Position numbers and translations under genes: made by a program. Positions 43,227-55,509 of a stretch of 64,000 nucleotides of DNA are shown in pieces (the stretch's first letter is position 1; each line of letters opens with the position of its first letter). Origin of the DNA: Blasia pusilla (Eukaryota; Marchantiophyta; Marchantiopsida; Blasiales); contig CM114274.1 in NCBI GenBank assembly GCA_050084515.1, positions 38,626,001 through 38,690,000 on the forward strand. The letters run 5' to 3'. Under the pieces are notes generated by a model, which saw nothing but the letters and a program-made list of their open reading frames with translations, made no database searches and had not been told where the DNA came from.

Positions 43227-45478
43227 ATGAATATTCAACGTGTCACTAATACTAATTGGTCCATCTACCTTTTAAAATATGCTCTTGAATCTGAACCAAC
43301 TTTCTCCCTTGACATTGATACCAATTGTGTGCGTTGTCTAGGACTTGAAGGTTTAGACGAGATCAGATTGAAGCTTGTATCTAGAGTTGTTTTCAACTGC
43401 TCTATCTCAACAACTCATACTACTCTTACTCTAGTGCAAACACCCATAATATTTTTTTTGAGGCTGTAAAATATATTCTAGTCTTCCTTCTAGAAGGACT
43501 TCATTGTATAGAAATGCATCATTGCCATGCATTTGTCCTACTACTCTTTACTATAACCGACCTTCCTCCCTTTAAGGATTAACGGTCTTTCAATATCGGA
43601 CTAACTATCATTGATTCAGGGTATGTCCAAAAAATATAATTGATCAGATGCTTGGTGTGGAATCCTTGGATAACTTAGTATGCAACTCTACTTAACTGAT
43701 TAGATTTACTTCCTTCCATCCACTACATCACTGGAATGAATTTTTTTATAACATTCTCATAAAATATATTCCATTCAGATCTGAGAAGATCTTATTGTCT
43801 TCATATTCTACCCAATGGACATATCTGCACGAATGCCTTCATCAACAAGTTATCAAAGACATCCATGACATTACTACTCTTATATCATAACATGTTGAAA
43901 ACTTATGGAGTTAGGTCCACATATCAGACGTAGTATCAAAGGTCACTGACATATTGAAACCTCACCTAGACATGAACATATATACATGATCTATTACAAA
44001 TACTTGACATTCCAACAAGTTTTGAGATATTAATCCGAGTAGTGGAAAACATTCTGCCAAATTCATCGATTCTAAATTGTGAACAATTGCTCTTATATAA
44101 TAAAATTAAACTTGTAACTTCATCTTTACATATTCTAAAGGGTGCTCTAGGTAGTGGAAAAAGTTTCTTTGTTAGATTCATGTGTGATTATTGGAAGTTC
44201 ATCAATCTTTTTCCTTTGTTAACTACAACAAGTGGTATTGCTGCTACTCGGCTATACCTTGATGCAATAATTGTCCATTCTACTTTCTGTACTACAGTTC
44301 GTGGAGATATACCACATATGAATGCAACATCTGACTGTTTTAAGAAACTCAGCACATCTTCTATCATTGTGATAGATGAGTGTTCCATGTTGACTCCGCA
44401 TCTTCTCCAAATTATTGCAATATGTCTCACACAATGCACTCTATGTTATGGCTAGACTCCATTCACTCACCATTCTCTCATCATTGGAAAGGGACAATAC
44501 TAAGTTGCTTCTACTTGTTGGTGACATGTCTCAATTACCATCAGTTTGTAGTCACAAATCTCAACACTTCTATCAGAGTTTTCATCTACCTTCTTCTTCA
44601 TTCTTGAAAGATGCAATAACATATGAATTATCTTCCCCAATGAGACATAATTCTCATCTTCCCTATTTAGCATTTTTTAATGCTATAAGGTCAACTTTAC
44701 CTATTAAGACAAACATAAAATCTTGTCTTAAAGAATGCTTTGTATCTGAAGATACTACTTTGGACTTTATCAATGAAGATACCACGATTATATGTTCACA
44801 CCATGTAGATGTGGAATTTTTAATATCACATGTCTTAGAAGACTATTTGGTTCAGCATCTATATTCACTATCATTGTTCTCTCTGATACACCACAAATTC
44901 CATAGTTTGCTTCTTGGATTGAAGATACTAACTTCCACTTATTTCCTTTTATTGCTATAGGTTGCAAAGTTATGCTAACGTCGAACATAAATCTACCCAT
45001 GCATGCAGAAAATGGAGCTCATGCAATTGTTGATTCATTTGAATGTAAAGATGACATAATATCCTCTAGAGTGGTTAGAATATGTTCATCAAATAGCTTT
45101 GTGACACTTACTAGGACACAATTTGCAATCCTTAGATATTCCTCTAACAATAAATACTACAAAAAGACTTTCCTACTTTCCCTTGGGTATGCTATGACAA
45201 CACATAAAAATCAGGGTTCAGCTGTATCTCAGAAGTGCCTTCTAGTTATCAAATCTACATTAGCTCTAGATATGGAGCTAATGTTATGCTCTAACGTGTA
45301 CGTACTAGATCCCAACTCAGAATATTATGAGAGCTACACTCAAGAGACTTTCTTACGTATGGTCAAAACATTTAGATCTATTTATGACCTCTTATCTGAA
45401 CTAACTCTACTTTGTAAGGGATGGCTTTTAGTGATAATTCCACAAGAGCCAGAGGTAAGAAATCAACTTCGACTCTAG
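43227..45478 (+). pseudogene. Helitron-type Pif1 helicase 2 (different lineage from the first)
   Basis: 43227-43469 has NWSIYLLKYALESEP and RCLGLEGLDEIRLKLVSRVVF, the block that in some Helitron-like elements precedes the helicase. The Pif1-type helicase follows: Walker A LGSGKS, intact (about 44150-44167); TTTSGIAATRLYLDA with H-S-T-F; Walker B IVIDECSML; LLVGDMSQLP (frame change near 44430); RHNSHLPYLAFFNAIR; and, after another change near 44960, GYAMTTHKNQGSAV, the last helicase motif. Sequence differs strongly from the helicase at 12427-14840 (DECSM against DEAP; GSGKS against GPSGTG). Between 43470 and 44040 the frame is lost. No Helitron termini were recognised. It is broken by two frameshifts but keeps its key helicase residues. 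Confidence 0.8.
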
Positions 45479-47506
45479 GCTAGCCAATCTCATATATGCA
45501 ACAAGTACACTAGGCTATATCAGACTTTCTGCCAGTGTACGAACACAAACCAAATCCAAATCCTGTCAGAAATATCAAAGATTATACCAACAACATTTAA
45601 ACCAAGATAAACCACCTATGTTAATTATCAAGCTTTTCATCTTTTGTAGATTTTGATGCGCTCATTCTCATTCCCTAGTACCAAGTCCCAACAACATATA
45701 TACATGGACTTTGCAAACATAATACTCAAGAATATTCAAAGTATACCAGATGTTAGCACTCCTCGCTATGTTCAACCAACTCAGAACCATATGCGTTTCT
45801 ACGATAACCTTGGCTTGGTTCTTGCATTTTAGGAGTACGGTGTTACTAACTTCTAAGCAGATACATACCATAATTGGCCAAGGCCAAGAGTGGAATGATA
45901 AATTTATACTTTTCAACAAGGATGCTCCTAAATCAAGCATGCATCTAAACATTATTTTCTCCTTCATTTCAGAATTTGGAATTCTTTCTTTCTATATTTT
46001 CTATGTTTCTTTCCATTATTTTTCTGTTCATACACATACTTTTCTACTTCCCTGGTTTATAGAAAGAGGTAGTGAGGTTTAAAAATATGGACTTCAACGA
46101 GACTACCCTCACATGAAATTAAGCTAATAGGCTTTTCACTCTTGCTTCGGATGGGATTAGGCTTAAACAGTTGCGCACATTGCCCCACGAGTTTTGCTCA
46201 CCATTGGGCATGCTTATTGACTTATCCTCAATCAAGGCATCCCACTTGATCAACCGCATGAAACTTGCCAAAGACAAAGGCAAACTCCCTGGCTTTGTAC
46301 CATTAGAGATAGATGCGGAAAACCCTTCTTGCATTCCTATCCTTCTTGCCTTCCCTACAAAAGAGAATAAATCAGGAAGTTCTGTTGTAGACACCGAGAC
46401 CACACCTTATGTAAATCCTAACCTTGCTAACTAGCTTGGGCAACCCAATTGCGTATAATATTGCATTTTCAGGTACAAACCACTCTTGCATCCAATTCAA
46501 CATTATCTTACATTCTTGTTGCTTCAGAATAAATATTTTATGCAATATGTAACATCCTTGTTCTCTTTTGCACAGATACATATCTACCTACAATATTCAC
46601 TCAAACTCCTTTTTATTCAATCTGATCTATTGAACGTTGTTGACATCATGACATTCAAAATACAGACTTTGTGTCCATTCTCATATACGTATCACTACAT
46701 CAGAAATTTCACAAGGCTTGTACAAGCTAATATCGAATCATTTTTCACTCAACAATCTCTAATTTTTCTTTTGTGGCAAATATTTTTCACACTTTTCTAT
46801 TTTAACTCTACATTTTTCAATTTACTTTGCCATGGATTACTTGCTTTGGTTTCTATTTTTTTCATTGTAGTACCTACCACACTAACTTGCATTTTTGCTA
46901 ATTTATTCCACTTCTTCATATCTCTCTACAGGCTCACCAACATTCCTAGATTTACAATAATAATATATAATAACTTTCTTTCAGTCTCCAAAACCTCTCT
47001 CCTAATACTCTTCTTCATTGTAATTTACGTTGCTAAACTCAAGCTCATAATTTGTTTGACTGTCTTCTACGTTCCGACTAAATTCTTCTTGAGTGTGCAC
47101 TAACATTCCCTATGTTCTTTTCCCACATGTTCTTTTTCTGCTAAACCTTATATTGCAATTGTAGTTAGCAAGATTCAGCTTCTACTATTCTCATAACTTT
47201 TCACTTGCTTCATGTTATATGAAAATTTCTTTGCAATCTGCAAACCATGTTCCAAGCTTCATTCAATTCGTGTAAGGTTATCCTTACTATCCTTCTCACA
47301 GATCTATTGTCACTAATGGATTCACCACCATCTCGACCCTCTGCTCGAGTTCAAAGCATTACATCGTCTATACACGTAAACTCTTCATATCCTTATATAT
47401 ATTCACTTATATTTATTTTGTATACATAGTTGCTCTTCTTATACTTCTAGTAAAGTTGTATATTTTCATTTTTCAGTAATATCTTTAACACTTTTTCAAA
47501 CTTGTA
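45479..47506. other. AT-rich stretch, one short unassigned ORF
   Basis: Mostly AT-rich non-coding sequence. Around 46140-46434 the frame ASDGIRLKQLRTLPHEFCSP...GMLIDLSSIKASHLINRMKLAKDKGK...PGFVPLEIDAEN has protein-like composition, but I do not recognise it. It could be the tail of the Helitron protein or a captured exon. The hydrophobic 205-codon frame at 46486-47103 follows from T-rich DNA and is not supported. Confidence 0.4.
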
Positions 47507-48995
47507 TCATTCCCAAGTGAGGCGGACAGAACCTACTGGCGCACAGTTACGCACATGGTCCTTCCAAACCATACCATCGCGTCCCTCCAATAAGAGAAAA
47601 CTAGATGGCAAAACCTCACGCACTCTTAAGATGGTGCGCCCTACAATCACATTCAACGTCGTGGATGCCGTTTGCTGCAAGTAGACAAGTCTCCCTAATG
47701 AAACCTCTGGATAGTAGGTCAATAATCACCTCCCCGAATAGTCGCATACTTCAACGTATCTCGATGTTGCACAATCACCAAGTTATCAAACGCCATGGGC
47801 ATCACTCTCCAAAATAACTCAGCCCTTTGAGAACATGCTTGGATCCATACATCAGGGTCATCAATGTTCAACACCTCACCAGTATCTCGACGAATGGCCG
47901 CACGTAAATCTGGTTCTCCGCCATAAACCAATAAGTACGGTGAGAAAGACGTTAAGGATGCTTGCTTGCTGAATCTGTATCCTTTCGCCAACCACGAAAA
48001 CTGAAGGTCTCAATCTCCTAGGTGACCTTTCTGCAAGCCATACTTGCATAGTCTTCTCTTCATCGTCTGCACAACCCGCTCCGCTAGTCTATCCGCCTCA
48101 CGATGATCTCGCGAAGTAGTGCGGTGGTTTATCAGTGCTTGATCATACAAGGCCTGAAACTCCCCACGGAACTCTATACCCTAGTCTGTCAACACCTCAG
48201 CTGGTGCACCGTAATGACTCAGCACTCGATCTAGGAAGGCATACGCTACTCCCTCATTCGCTTAATTTGTCAGGAAATGCAACCAACTCTATCCACTTTA
48301 AGAAGTGCTCGACCATCACCAACACATAACGACTATGGCGCTCCGTCAAAGGCAAAGGTCCTGCAAAATCCAAACTCCATCTATAACTTAAACCCATGAT
48401 CGGAAGTGGATGCAACTATGGAGTTGGAGCATTGAACGATGCTCAGACTCGATCACACGCCATGCATCTGGCAACAAAGATCTGAAAGTTAGTATGCATG
48501 CCTCATCACCAATACTAAATCTGGAGCAAGTTGTATGTCCGCTTCATTCCAAATTGACCCAACTCCTCATAGGCATGATGCACCAAACGTGCTCTCTACG
48601 AATGATGAGGCACTACATGCACTCTACCATCCTCCCACACTCGCAGTACATGTGGGCCCTCCCACCAAAACCATCTGGCTCGTTGTAGGATCCAATCCCG
48701 CTCTCTAGCACCCACTGTGCTTGCAACGCTGCCAATACGCAGGAACTCCAAGACCACTCCTCTCAGCCACCTGTCGTCTCCTCACAGACCTCTCGATCTA
48801 AGAACTCTCCATTTGACCTCGCCATCGAAGTCTCAGCAATCTGGCTCTCCATAGCCAACAAGCCCAAATAGGTTGACGCATGCCATCTTGGCACCAACTC
48901 CTTATCAGTCTCACCATGCCAACGAGCTCGGGAATATGCTACGACTCAAACCATCTGCAACCTGGTTGAGCGGAGGGCTTATAGAAACCTCAGAC
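47507..48995 (-). mobile_element. Methyltransferase-gypsy family, copy D (RNase H tail to integrase)
   Basis: Minus-strand fragment. NQVADGLSRS (about 48970-48935) is the C-terminal mark of gypsy RNase H. An H2C2 zinc-binding integrase N-terminus follows (HHAYEELGQFGMKRTYNLL ... CMACDRV, about 48605-48445). The integrase core comes next (WSLDFAGPL with first Asp, RYVLVMVEHFLKWIELVAF, about 48395-48270), then the distal part (about 47991-47507: GEVLNIDDPDVWIQACSQRAE, RTILRVREVLPSSFLLLEGR). It matches copy C closely but stops before the PHD finger. Many stops. Confidence 0.85.
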
Positions 48996-49141
48996 CCTAA
49001 ACCCTTCATTCTCCTAATCCAACCATCCTGAAATTCAAACACCAAGGAAGGGTTGGAGAATGATATGAGGCCATCTCTAAAAGCCAAACTTTCTTCCCTC
49101 ATCAAAATTTTGGTACTTTCAACTGAATTATTTTATATTCA

Positions 49142-49144
<3 letters not shown>

Positions 49145-49232
<88 letters not shown>
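49145..49232. repeat. (CT)n microsatellite, about 88 bp
   Basis: Pure CT run followed by atctgtgcagcgcgc. The flank ctgtgca resembles the flank of the first CT tract (ctgtgcatg at 4396-4404), but otherwise the surroundings differ. Confidence 0.98.
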
Positions 49233-49238
<6 letters not shown>

Positions 49239-49391
49239 GCAGCGCGCGCTCGAGGACGAATGTGCGCGGGTAGCTTGTGATCTTGAGAGCAAGAGACACT
49301 ACTGACTTTCCTCCCTTGATTACACAGTAATAGAGAAATTTCGCATTATTCTCATCTGCCTTGATTTCGACACTCGAGATGGTTTCACCGT

Positions 49392-50387
49392 TGTCGTGTC
49401 GAGAGCCTTTCTTCGAGTAAGGGCAGGCCTTCTAGCTGCGGCAAACGTGGTCGATGCAAGGTGAACTCTTAGAGAATTTCTCCTTTTTCAATACAAAATT
49501 ATTATGTATACTCTCTATTCTCTCATAAAAGGTATGACAAATGGAAGTGCCGAGGCGATCACTTCTTCGTAACATCGGATCCCGAAATTCCTAACTATAA
49601 AATCCCTATAAACTATTTTATGCTTGTACACAAGGAAGATAGCACAACTAGTGTTAAACCCTACTTTAGCAGGCCTATTGATATCCATGGATTGCTATAT
49701 AAGGACATACAAAGTACAATCCCATGTCCTTCCATATGTGACGATAGGAAGAATCACCTGAGTTGGAGATTGCATGACCTGGTTCATGAATGCCTTCCCA
49801 AAATGATAAACTAAATAGCGAATGAACTAGTGCCTATCTACAAAGAGTACCTTGATATGGTATGGATTGAGGAAAGGAAAGTCGGGCACAACTCATGCTC
49901 CACCCCTATCCATGCTTGAAAGACATTCTCTACTCTCCTCAAGAATGAGTTTTGGCGGAACTATTCTCCCAAGAGGGGTAATCCACTCTCATTGGGAAAG
50001 TAACAAGCCAAAAAAATCACTTTTTTAGTATGACTAAACTCCTCTAAGGTGACAAACCTCTCATCTCCACACACACACCACACTCTAGAAACCTCTCGAA
50101 GTATAGACCATGGTCAAGTTACTCTCCCAAAAGGATGATCCATTCTCATTGGAAGAGCGAGCAATCCCAAAGTCATACACTCAAGAGTGATATGAAAGAC
50201 TCAAGATATGGAATAGAAGGTGATGAACCCTTGAAGGTCCCTCCTCTTTATATACTCACAAGAGACCCACAAGAGTACGAAATAGAGCTAATCTTATCTT
50301 GTGCCACATGGCTTCCTCTCAAGGCTTAGTCAATCATATTTTGACACATGTAGATACATACATACTGGCTGATTTTACTATACGACA
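49392..50387 (-). repeat. Solo LTR of second gypsy family
   Basis: Runs on the plus strand from TGTCGTGTCGAGAGC (49392) to ...CTATACGACA (50387), with the same inverted terminal hexamers as the LTR at 38843-40071. It lacks about 230 bp of that LTR between ttttgacac and catactggctgatttt. Flanking words ccgtt (49388-49392) and tcgtt (50388-50392) may be a mutated target duplication. No gypsy coding sequence is attached on either side. Confidence 0.8.
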
Positions 50388-51988
50388 TCGTTGGAATGCA
50401 AATTCTCTCGAAAGTCAAGAAAAATGCCCTACATCCTGAAATTCTTTCCCGCCTTGAGGAGATACTCTTCGGCGATACCCAATAAGTTAACCCTAAGTAA
50501 AACCTAAACCCGCGGGATGGCCTTCAAGCATGTTGTCATCCACGAAGGCAAGAAATCATGTACGGTACATATTCGGCTTTAGCGCAATCTCTCTTTCGTG
50601 CAGTCACTCATGCCCCGATATGAGTTCCTTTGGTGTTTGAGTTCCTTCAGCTGATTGTCGTTGCCATCCATTTTTCTACTCGATCTCATCAATTCAAGAC
50701 AAACAAAGAGCCCGAATAGAATGTTAGTGGAAGCCAAAACCCGATTGTGGAAACTATCTTAAGGTTGGAGGCTAGAGAGGACCCGACTAGGTGGAGCTCA
50801 ATTTTTTCTTCTTTGAGGCGCGCAGAGAAGCCGCACTACTCTATTTCAAGGTTTAGTTGATAGGCGGCATCGGATGGAAGGCTAGAGAGGACCCGACTAG
50901 GTGGACCTTCAAGTGTTTCTTCTTGGAAGCGCTCGGAGAAGCCGCACTACTCTATTTCAAGGTTTAGTTGATAGGCAGCATCGGATAGAAGGTTGGCGAA
51001 GGACGCGATCAGGTGGAGTTTCAAGTGTTTCTTCTTGGAAGCGTGCAATACTTGCAACTTGAATGGCGTCAAAATGCACTCTTGTAAAACGTCTCTTTTT
51101 GTTTGGAGAAGACTCTTTCTCCCCAGCAATTAAACCTGCATAGTACAAAAGGATAGTAAAATAAAGGAAAATTAATTTTGTTATGTAGAATATACATTGA
51201 TAGCAGACTATTGATATATAGCTATAATATCAGAGAGGGAAATATACCAAGATAAAGCTTGACATTTACTTTTTGTACATACTTACTTGTTGTACATAAT
51301 CTCCTACTATAAAAAAATTGAAGATCTCTTTGAATCTATAGTAACTGTAAGGATATACCAAGCTGGAAATTGACATTCATTTGCTATACATATTCTCTTG
51401 CTGGAAAAAACGAAGATCTCTTTGAAACTATAGTAAGTGTAAGGATAACAAAAGGTGAGAGGGGAAGAAAAGGAAACCTAAGAGAGTTGTTGTTTTAGGT
51501 ATGTTATCAAAGCAAATAAAGATACACAAAGTTGGAACTTCACATTTAATTGTTGTACATAATCTTAAACCATAATGCATTGAAGATCTCTTTGAAACTA
51601 TAGAAAGGGTAGGGATAACAAAAGAACGCAGGGAAAGAAAACCAAACCTGAGAGAGTTGTTGCTTTAGGGTTTTCAGACGGCGAGTAGGATTTTGATTCA
51701 TCTGCCTTCCTGACTATCACACAACAACAATATTTATAAGAAACTAAAAGAATCTGCACTTACAAAGGATAAATTTTTATAAACCAAATCAAGATTTTCT
51801 AAAATCAATACTTACGAGCTCGAGTCCCTTCAGTTTGCCCATCCAAGTCCCTTGATACCTCCTTATGAGCACCCAAAACATCTACTCCAATCTTTGAAGG
51901 GCCATCCTTGACACGAGCAAGATCTGCCATGTAATTTCAGAGGAAAATTTATCAATTTCTAATAACTGCACCAACGCTTGAAGAGAAA
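50388..51988. repeat. Non-coding repeats at the left side of the large CACTA element
   Basis: A 111-bp direct repeat is present about 2.5 times (50763-51050; gctagagagg at 50771 and 50881, gccgcactac at 50830 and 50941). A second set of diverged repeats with gaagatctctttgaa(a/t)ctatag occurs near 51320, 51412 and 51582, with ttgacatt and ttgtacata words between. Such subterminal repeats are usual in CACTA elements, but I could not find a CACTA terminus here, so the left boundary of the large element is open. No gene seen. Confidence 0.5.
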
Positions 51989-52309
51989 CTAACTTGAGAG
52001 AGGACTCTTACCTTTTTGCTGACTCATAATATGAGTCTTAGAAGGACCACATGTATTCACTTTAGGTCTCTTCTTCTCTGAAAGCTTGTTGATCATATCA
52101 ACAAGCTTGGAAAAGGCCTCTTTTTGTTCTTTCTGGTTTTTTTCCAACTTCTCCTCAATCAGGGGTTGGTTGATTGACATCTTCTTCTCCAAGAGGACTT
52201 GGTTCCTCTCCAATTTTTGCTCAAGATCACCCTTGATGACTCCCATATCTGCAGTCCATTTCTTCTCTACCTTCAGAAGTTGAGTGGTTATGCTTGACTC
52301 TACACTCAT
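51989..52309 (-). CDS. Coiled-coil C-terminal part of CACTA second protein
   Basis: 106 codons, almost entirely charged and heptad-like (VEKKWTADMGVIKGDLEQKL, KLEKNQKEQKEAFSKLVDM). This is a predicted coiled coil such as is found after the conserved domain in plant transposon proteins of this kind. It probably is the last or next-to-last exon of the gene that includes 52960-53771. Confidence 0.5.
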   Translation of the reverse strand: MSVESSITTQLLKVEKKWTADMGVIKGDLEQKLERNQVLLEKKMSINQPLIEEKLEKNQKEQKEAFSKLVDMINKLSEKKRPKVNTCGPSKTHIMSQQKGKSPLSS

Positions 52310-52959
52310 CTAAAAAATAAAATGTTATCCATATAGTTAGTATGTTCCCTGCAAATATATAGCTCCAACTCCATGCTATATCAGTCTTTGTATGAAGATA
52401 AATCAAACACTATCATAAGTCAGATTTAACTCGGTAGTATTATACTCACTCGGGAACCTCCAGTGTGAAGGCTATCACTCGCTGTTGGTGTTTGCTCTTA
52501 GGTTTTTTTGTGGTCAAGGGTATTGTCGCACCTCCTTCCTATTGGTAAGATTGCATACAAACCAATGAAAGTGAATATATCAGGTGGTGAAAAATCTACA
52601 ATGTATTTACAAACCTCACAATACACGGGAAATAATTCACACTTAATTATAGCTAACTTACAAGACTCTCTTGTTGTGGAATTGGTCCATTGTCAATAAC
52701 ACCTACATTGCTTCATATGGTTGATCCACCTCTGCCCTATACATGGAGAAACCCAACAATACAATTATAATCACTAACATTGACAAACACTAACTATCTG
52801 AACACCAAAGTGCACAAATCATAAATATAAAAGAAATGAAAGCTAAGGATAACCTAGAGAAAACCCCTCTAAACATCCTCATCCGTTGTGATTTTAAGTC
52901 ATAACCTTTGATCTTGCGTTCACCATCTTTTGGGCCTTCAACATACCCTCTTCAGAAAG

Positions 52960-53771
52960 CTAATAATCTACCAAACGGCCCCATGCATCTTCCTTAGCAT
53001 TAGGGTGGGAAGGGACATCAACATGAGCCCCATTGGCCACCCAATATGCTTTTATCGTGGACCCTTCTGTTTTTAATAATTGTGCACATTTCTTCTTCAA
53101 AAATTCCAAACATAAAGATGATGCCCCAACATATGTGTAGGCACTCTCAATGTGCTTGCGAACTCTTGCCACATTAATAGCCTCTTGCCTACTCATCTCG
53201 ACACATGATAAGTCGAGATAGCTTAGGATCCATACCTTTAGGTCGTTCAACCATGGCTCATAACCGGGCACCTTTGTCTTTAGAATCCCAGTAGGCAACA
53301 ATTCACATCTAGGTAGTAGGTTTTGGTCCTTGCGTTGAGCCACATCACGGTTCCACAAATCTCTCTTGGTCCTACTTCTCCTCGCACTTGCCCTATCACC
53401 TGATGAAATGAAAGGGGCAAGAAAATCAATTTAGGCATGCACATGTTACAAAATGTAGGGAATAAAAGACCAGATCACTAACCAATTGTACCCAACATTC
53501 TTGATCGACATTTAGACCATGCCTCAAAAGCAGCTACATGTGGATATACCCCCACTTTTATTTTTGGGTTTGGAGAGACTAGGGGCCATGAAAGACTGAC
53601 TGTCAATTTTCTGCAAATGTACACTCGTCCCAAAAAATCCCGATGGCCCATCAAAAAATTTTGAGTCAGAACCTTCTCCTGCAGTTGGATAAGGGAGCGG
53701 AGGGCATGGTGCTCCATCCTGTCCACAGATGGAGATAGCACTCTTACATCCTTTATCAACACTATAGACAA
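52960..53771 (-). pseudogene. CACTA second protein, conserved domain
   Basis: Two pieces: 53771-53478 (DVRVLSPSVDRMEHHALRS, FLMGHRDFLGRVYI, VAAFEAWSKCRSRMLGTIG) and 53358-52960 (RDVAQRKDQNLLPRCELLP, KLLKTEGST-like, then HPNAKEDAWGRLVDY followed by a stop and LSEEGMLKAQKM). The W-x2-LVDYW-x-SEE...KA pattern is typical of plant transposase-like proteins (Transposase_24 group). An intron probably separates the pieces. Confidence in the family is moderate. Confidence 0.55.
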
Positions 53772-53775
53772 GAAA

Positions 53776-55504
53776 TCAGGACTTCAAAATCTGAAAAAAC
53801 ACACCAAACCAGGAAAGGATAATGGCCACTTTTTGAGTCATCATGAGAAGATCAAGAGTTAATGAGTTATCATTCCTTAAAATAGAGAATTTGATCACAA
53901 ATACACAATGTGGAAAGAAGGTTACACTTGGCGTTGCCCATGGTTGGCCTGAAGAACCAGGTTGAATGGATCCCCATTGCTGTTGACTTCCCATCATAGT
54001 AAAAGTTTGTGTATGAGGACCCCATTTGGCGTGAGATCCAGATGGTAGAGATGGCTGGGTATTGCCTAGCCAAGGGCGTTCTACAACTCCAGGTTGTGAC
54101 CAAGACATGCCTCCACGCCATTGGCTTTGAGCGGTCATGTGTCGAACCGTACGAGTTTGTTGACCCCATTGTGGTCAAGGGGAAGGGTTTAGGGGCAAGC
54201 CATAAGAGCTATGTGGGCCATGATTCAACATCAATAGCTTGCGCTCATGAGTGTACCACCTTGCACCCATTGGTCCACCCAGTATTGACTACCACTCTCT
54301 GGCCATGGGGGATATTGCCAACCCATTTCTGATCTCCCACTTTGGCCTGAATCATGTGCCTAATAACTGGCATGAGATTCATGGAATTCTCTCCCTCCAA
54401 TACCCTGAGCATATGAAAGAGAAATAAAAGTTAGTGTACTATAATAAATAAACACGGAGATTGGAAGAATCTTGTATCCCACACAAAATCTTACTCAAGA
54501 TGGTATCATTGTAGTTACCCTTTTGACTTGGATCGGATGGAATGTCGGCCCAATATCCTTATTCACAAATGGAGGATCAGGTACATCTTCCTCCTCATCA
54601 TTATGGTATTTTGAATTTTCAGTTGGCATAAAATCTGGATCTTTCATTTTAGTATCCTTAAGGCTTTCAAGCATTGAAGGACCTGGTAAGCTCTCCAAGA
54701 CCTTTGATGTCAATCTCAAACTTCGTCGCTTTTCCACTACCTGTGCCACTATTGCTCTACAACATGAGGCTTTCTTGGAGGCCTTTGTTGGTCTCAGCCT
54801 TTCCAAACAATGATTTCATCATCAATCATCTATGTAAGATCATGCAAGTCTCATTTTCTACGAATAAGGAAACTACATGCAAGAAGGAATGGAAAACCAT
54901 GCAATATTATGGCAATTCACATCTCATGCAAGGTAGTGAACTACTTACTCAGAGGGAATAGCACCAAGAATTTTTGTTGCTCTTCTTTTGTTTTCACTTA
55001 TCTTCCGTGCCCGTTCTTGTTCAATTGGGAGTAGAGCATGAAGGTCCTTATCCACTAGGTCTGGACTCTCAAATCCATTACCAATATCAAAGTTCTCCAA
55101 GTTTTAAGAGTTGGTGGGCGTATTAGGATGTCTAAAGTTGTCATTACCTTGACCATCTGGCTCCATTGTAATGTGCAGAGGTAATGTTTCTCTCTCATAA
55201 GTCATTGCCTCTCTTTCAAAACCCTTAGATGTTTCTTGCCCCTCTGTACCCAAATCATAAGCCACCACATATTTTTTCTGAGATCAACCTTCTCCATGGT
55301 TTCACTCAGATCTGAAAGGTGCACTATAAAATCGGGTCTACACACACTTGACGTATTACTACTCTCTCTGACTGTAGATGCAGTGGAAATCCTATTTTGC
55401 ACCTCGTAATTCTTTTCCTGGCCTTGGTCAAGTTCCCTTTTCTGCCCTATCTTATCCTCTTGGGTTCATGTGCATTTGCACATTTCATTTCACCATCAAA
55501 AACA
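53776..55504 (-). pseudogene. CACTA second protein, N-terminal low-complexity region
   Basis: Frames 54138-53776 (Gln/Trp/Ser/Gly-rich: SQPGVVERPW, GSQQQWGSIQPGSSGQPW) and 54806-54495 (PSMLESLKDTKMKDPDF, NDEEEDVPDPPFVNKDIGP) look like disordered parts of the same transposon gene. They run up to the copia insertion at 55510. No domain recognised. Confidence 0.45.
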
Positions 55505-55509
55505 ATTCT

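Noticed and set aside
46486-47103. 205-codon hydrophobic frame resembling a membrane protein
   Set aside because: It arises from T-rich DNA (Phe, Leu, Ile, Tyr runs), has no conserved pattern and lies in AT-rich non-coding sequence.
51989-52309. Coiled-coil frame as a cytoskeletal or host gene
   Set aside because: Its place at the end of the CACTA second gene and its simple charged composition fit a transposon protein better.
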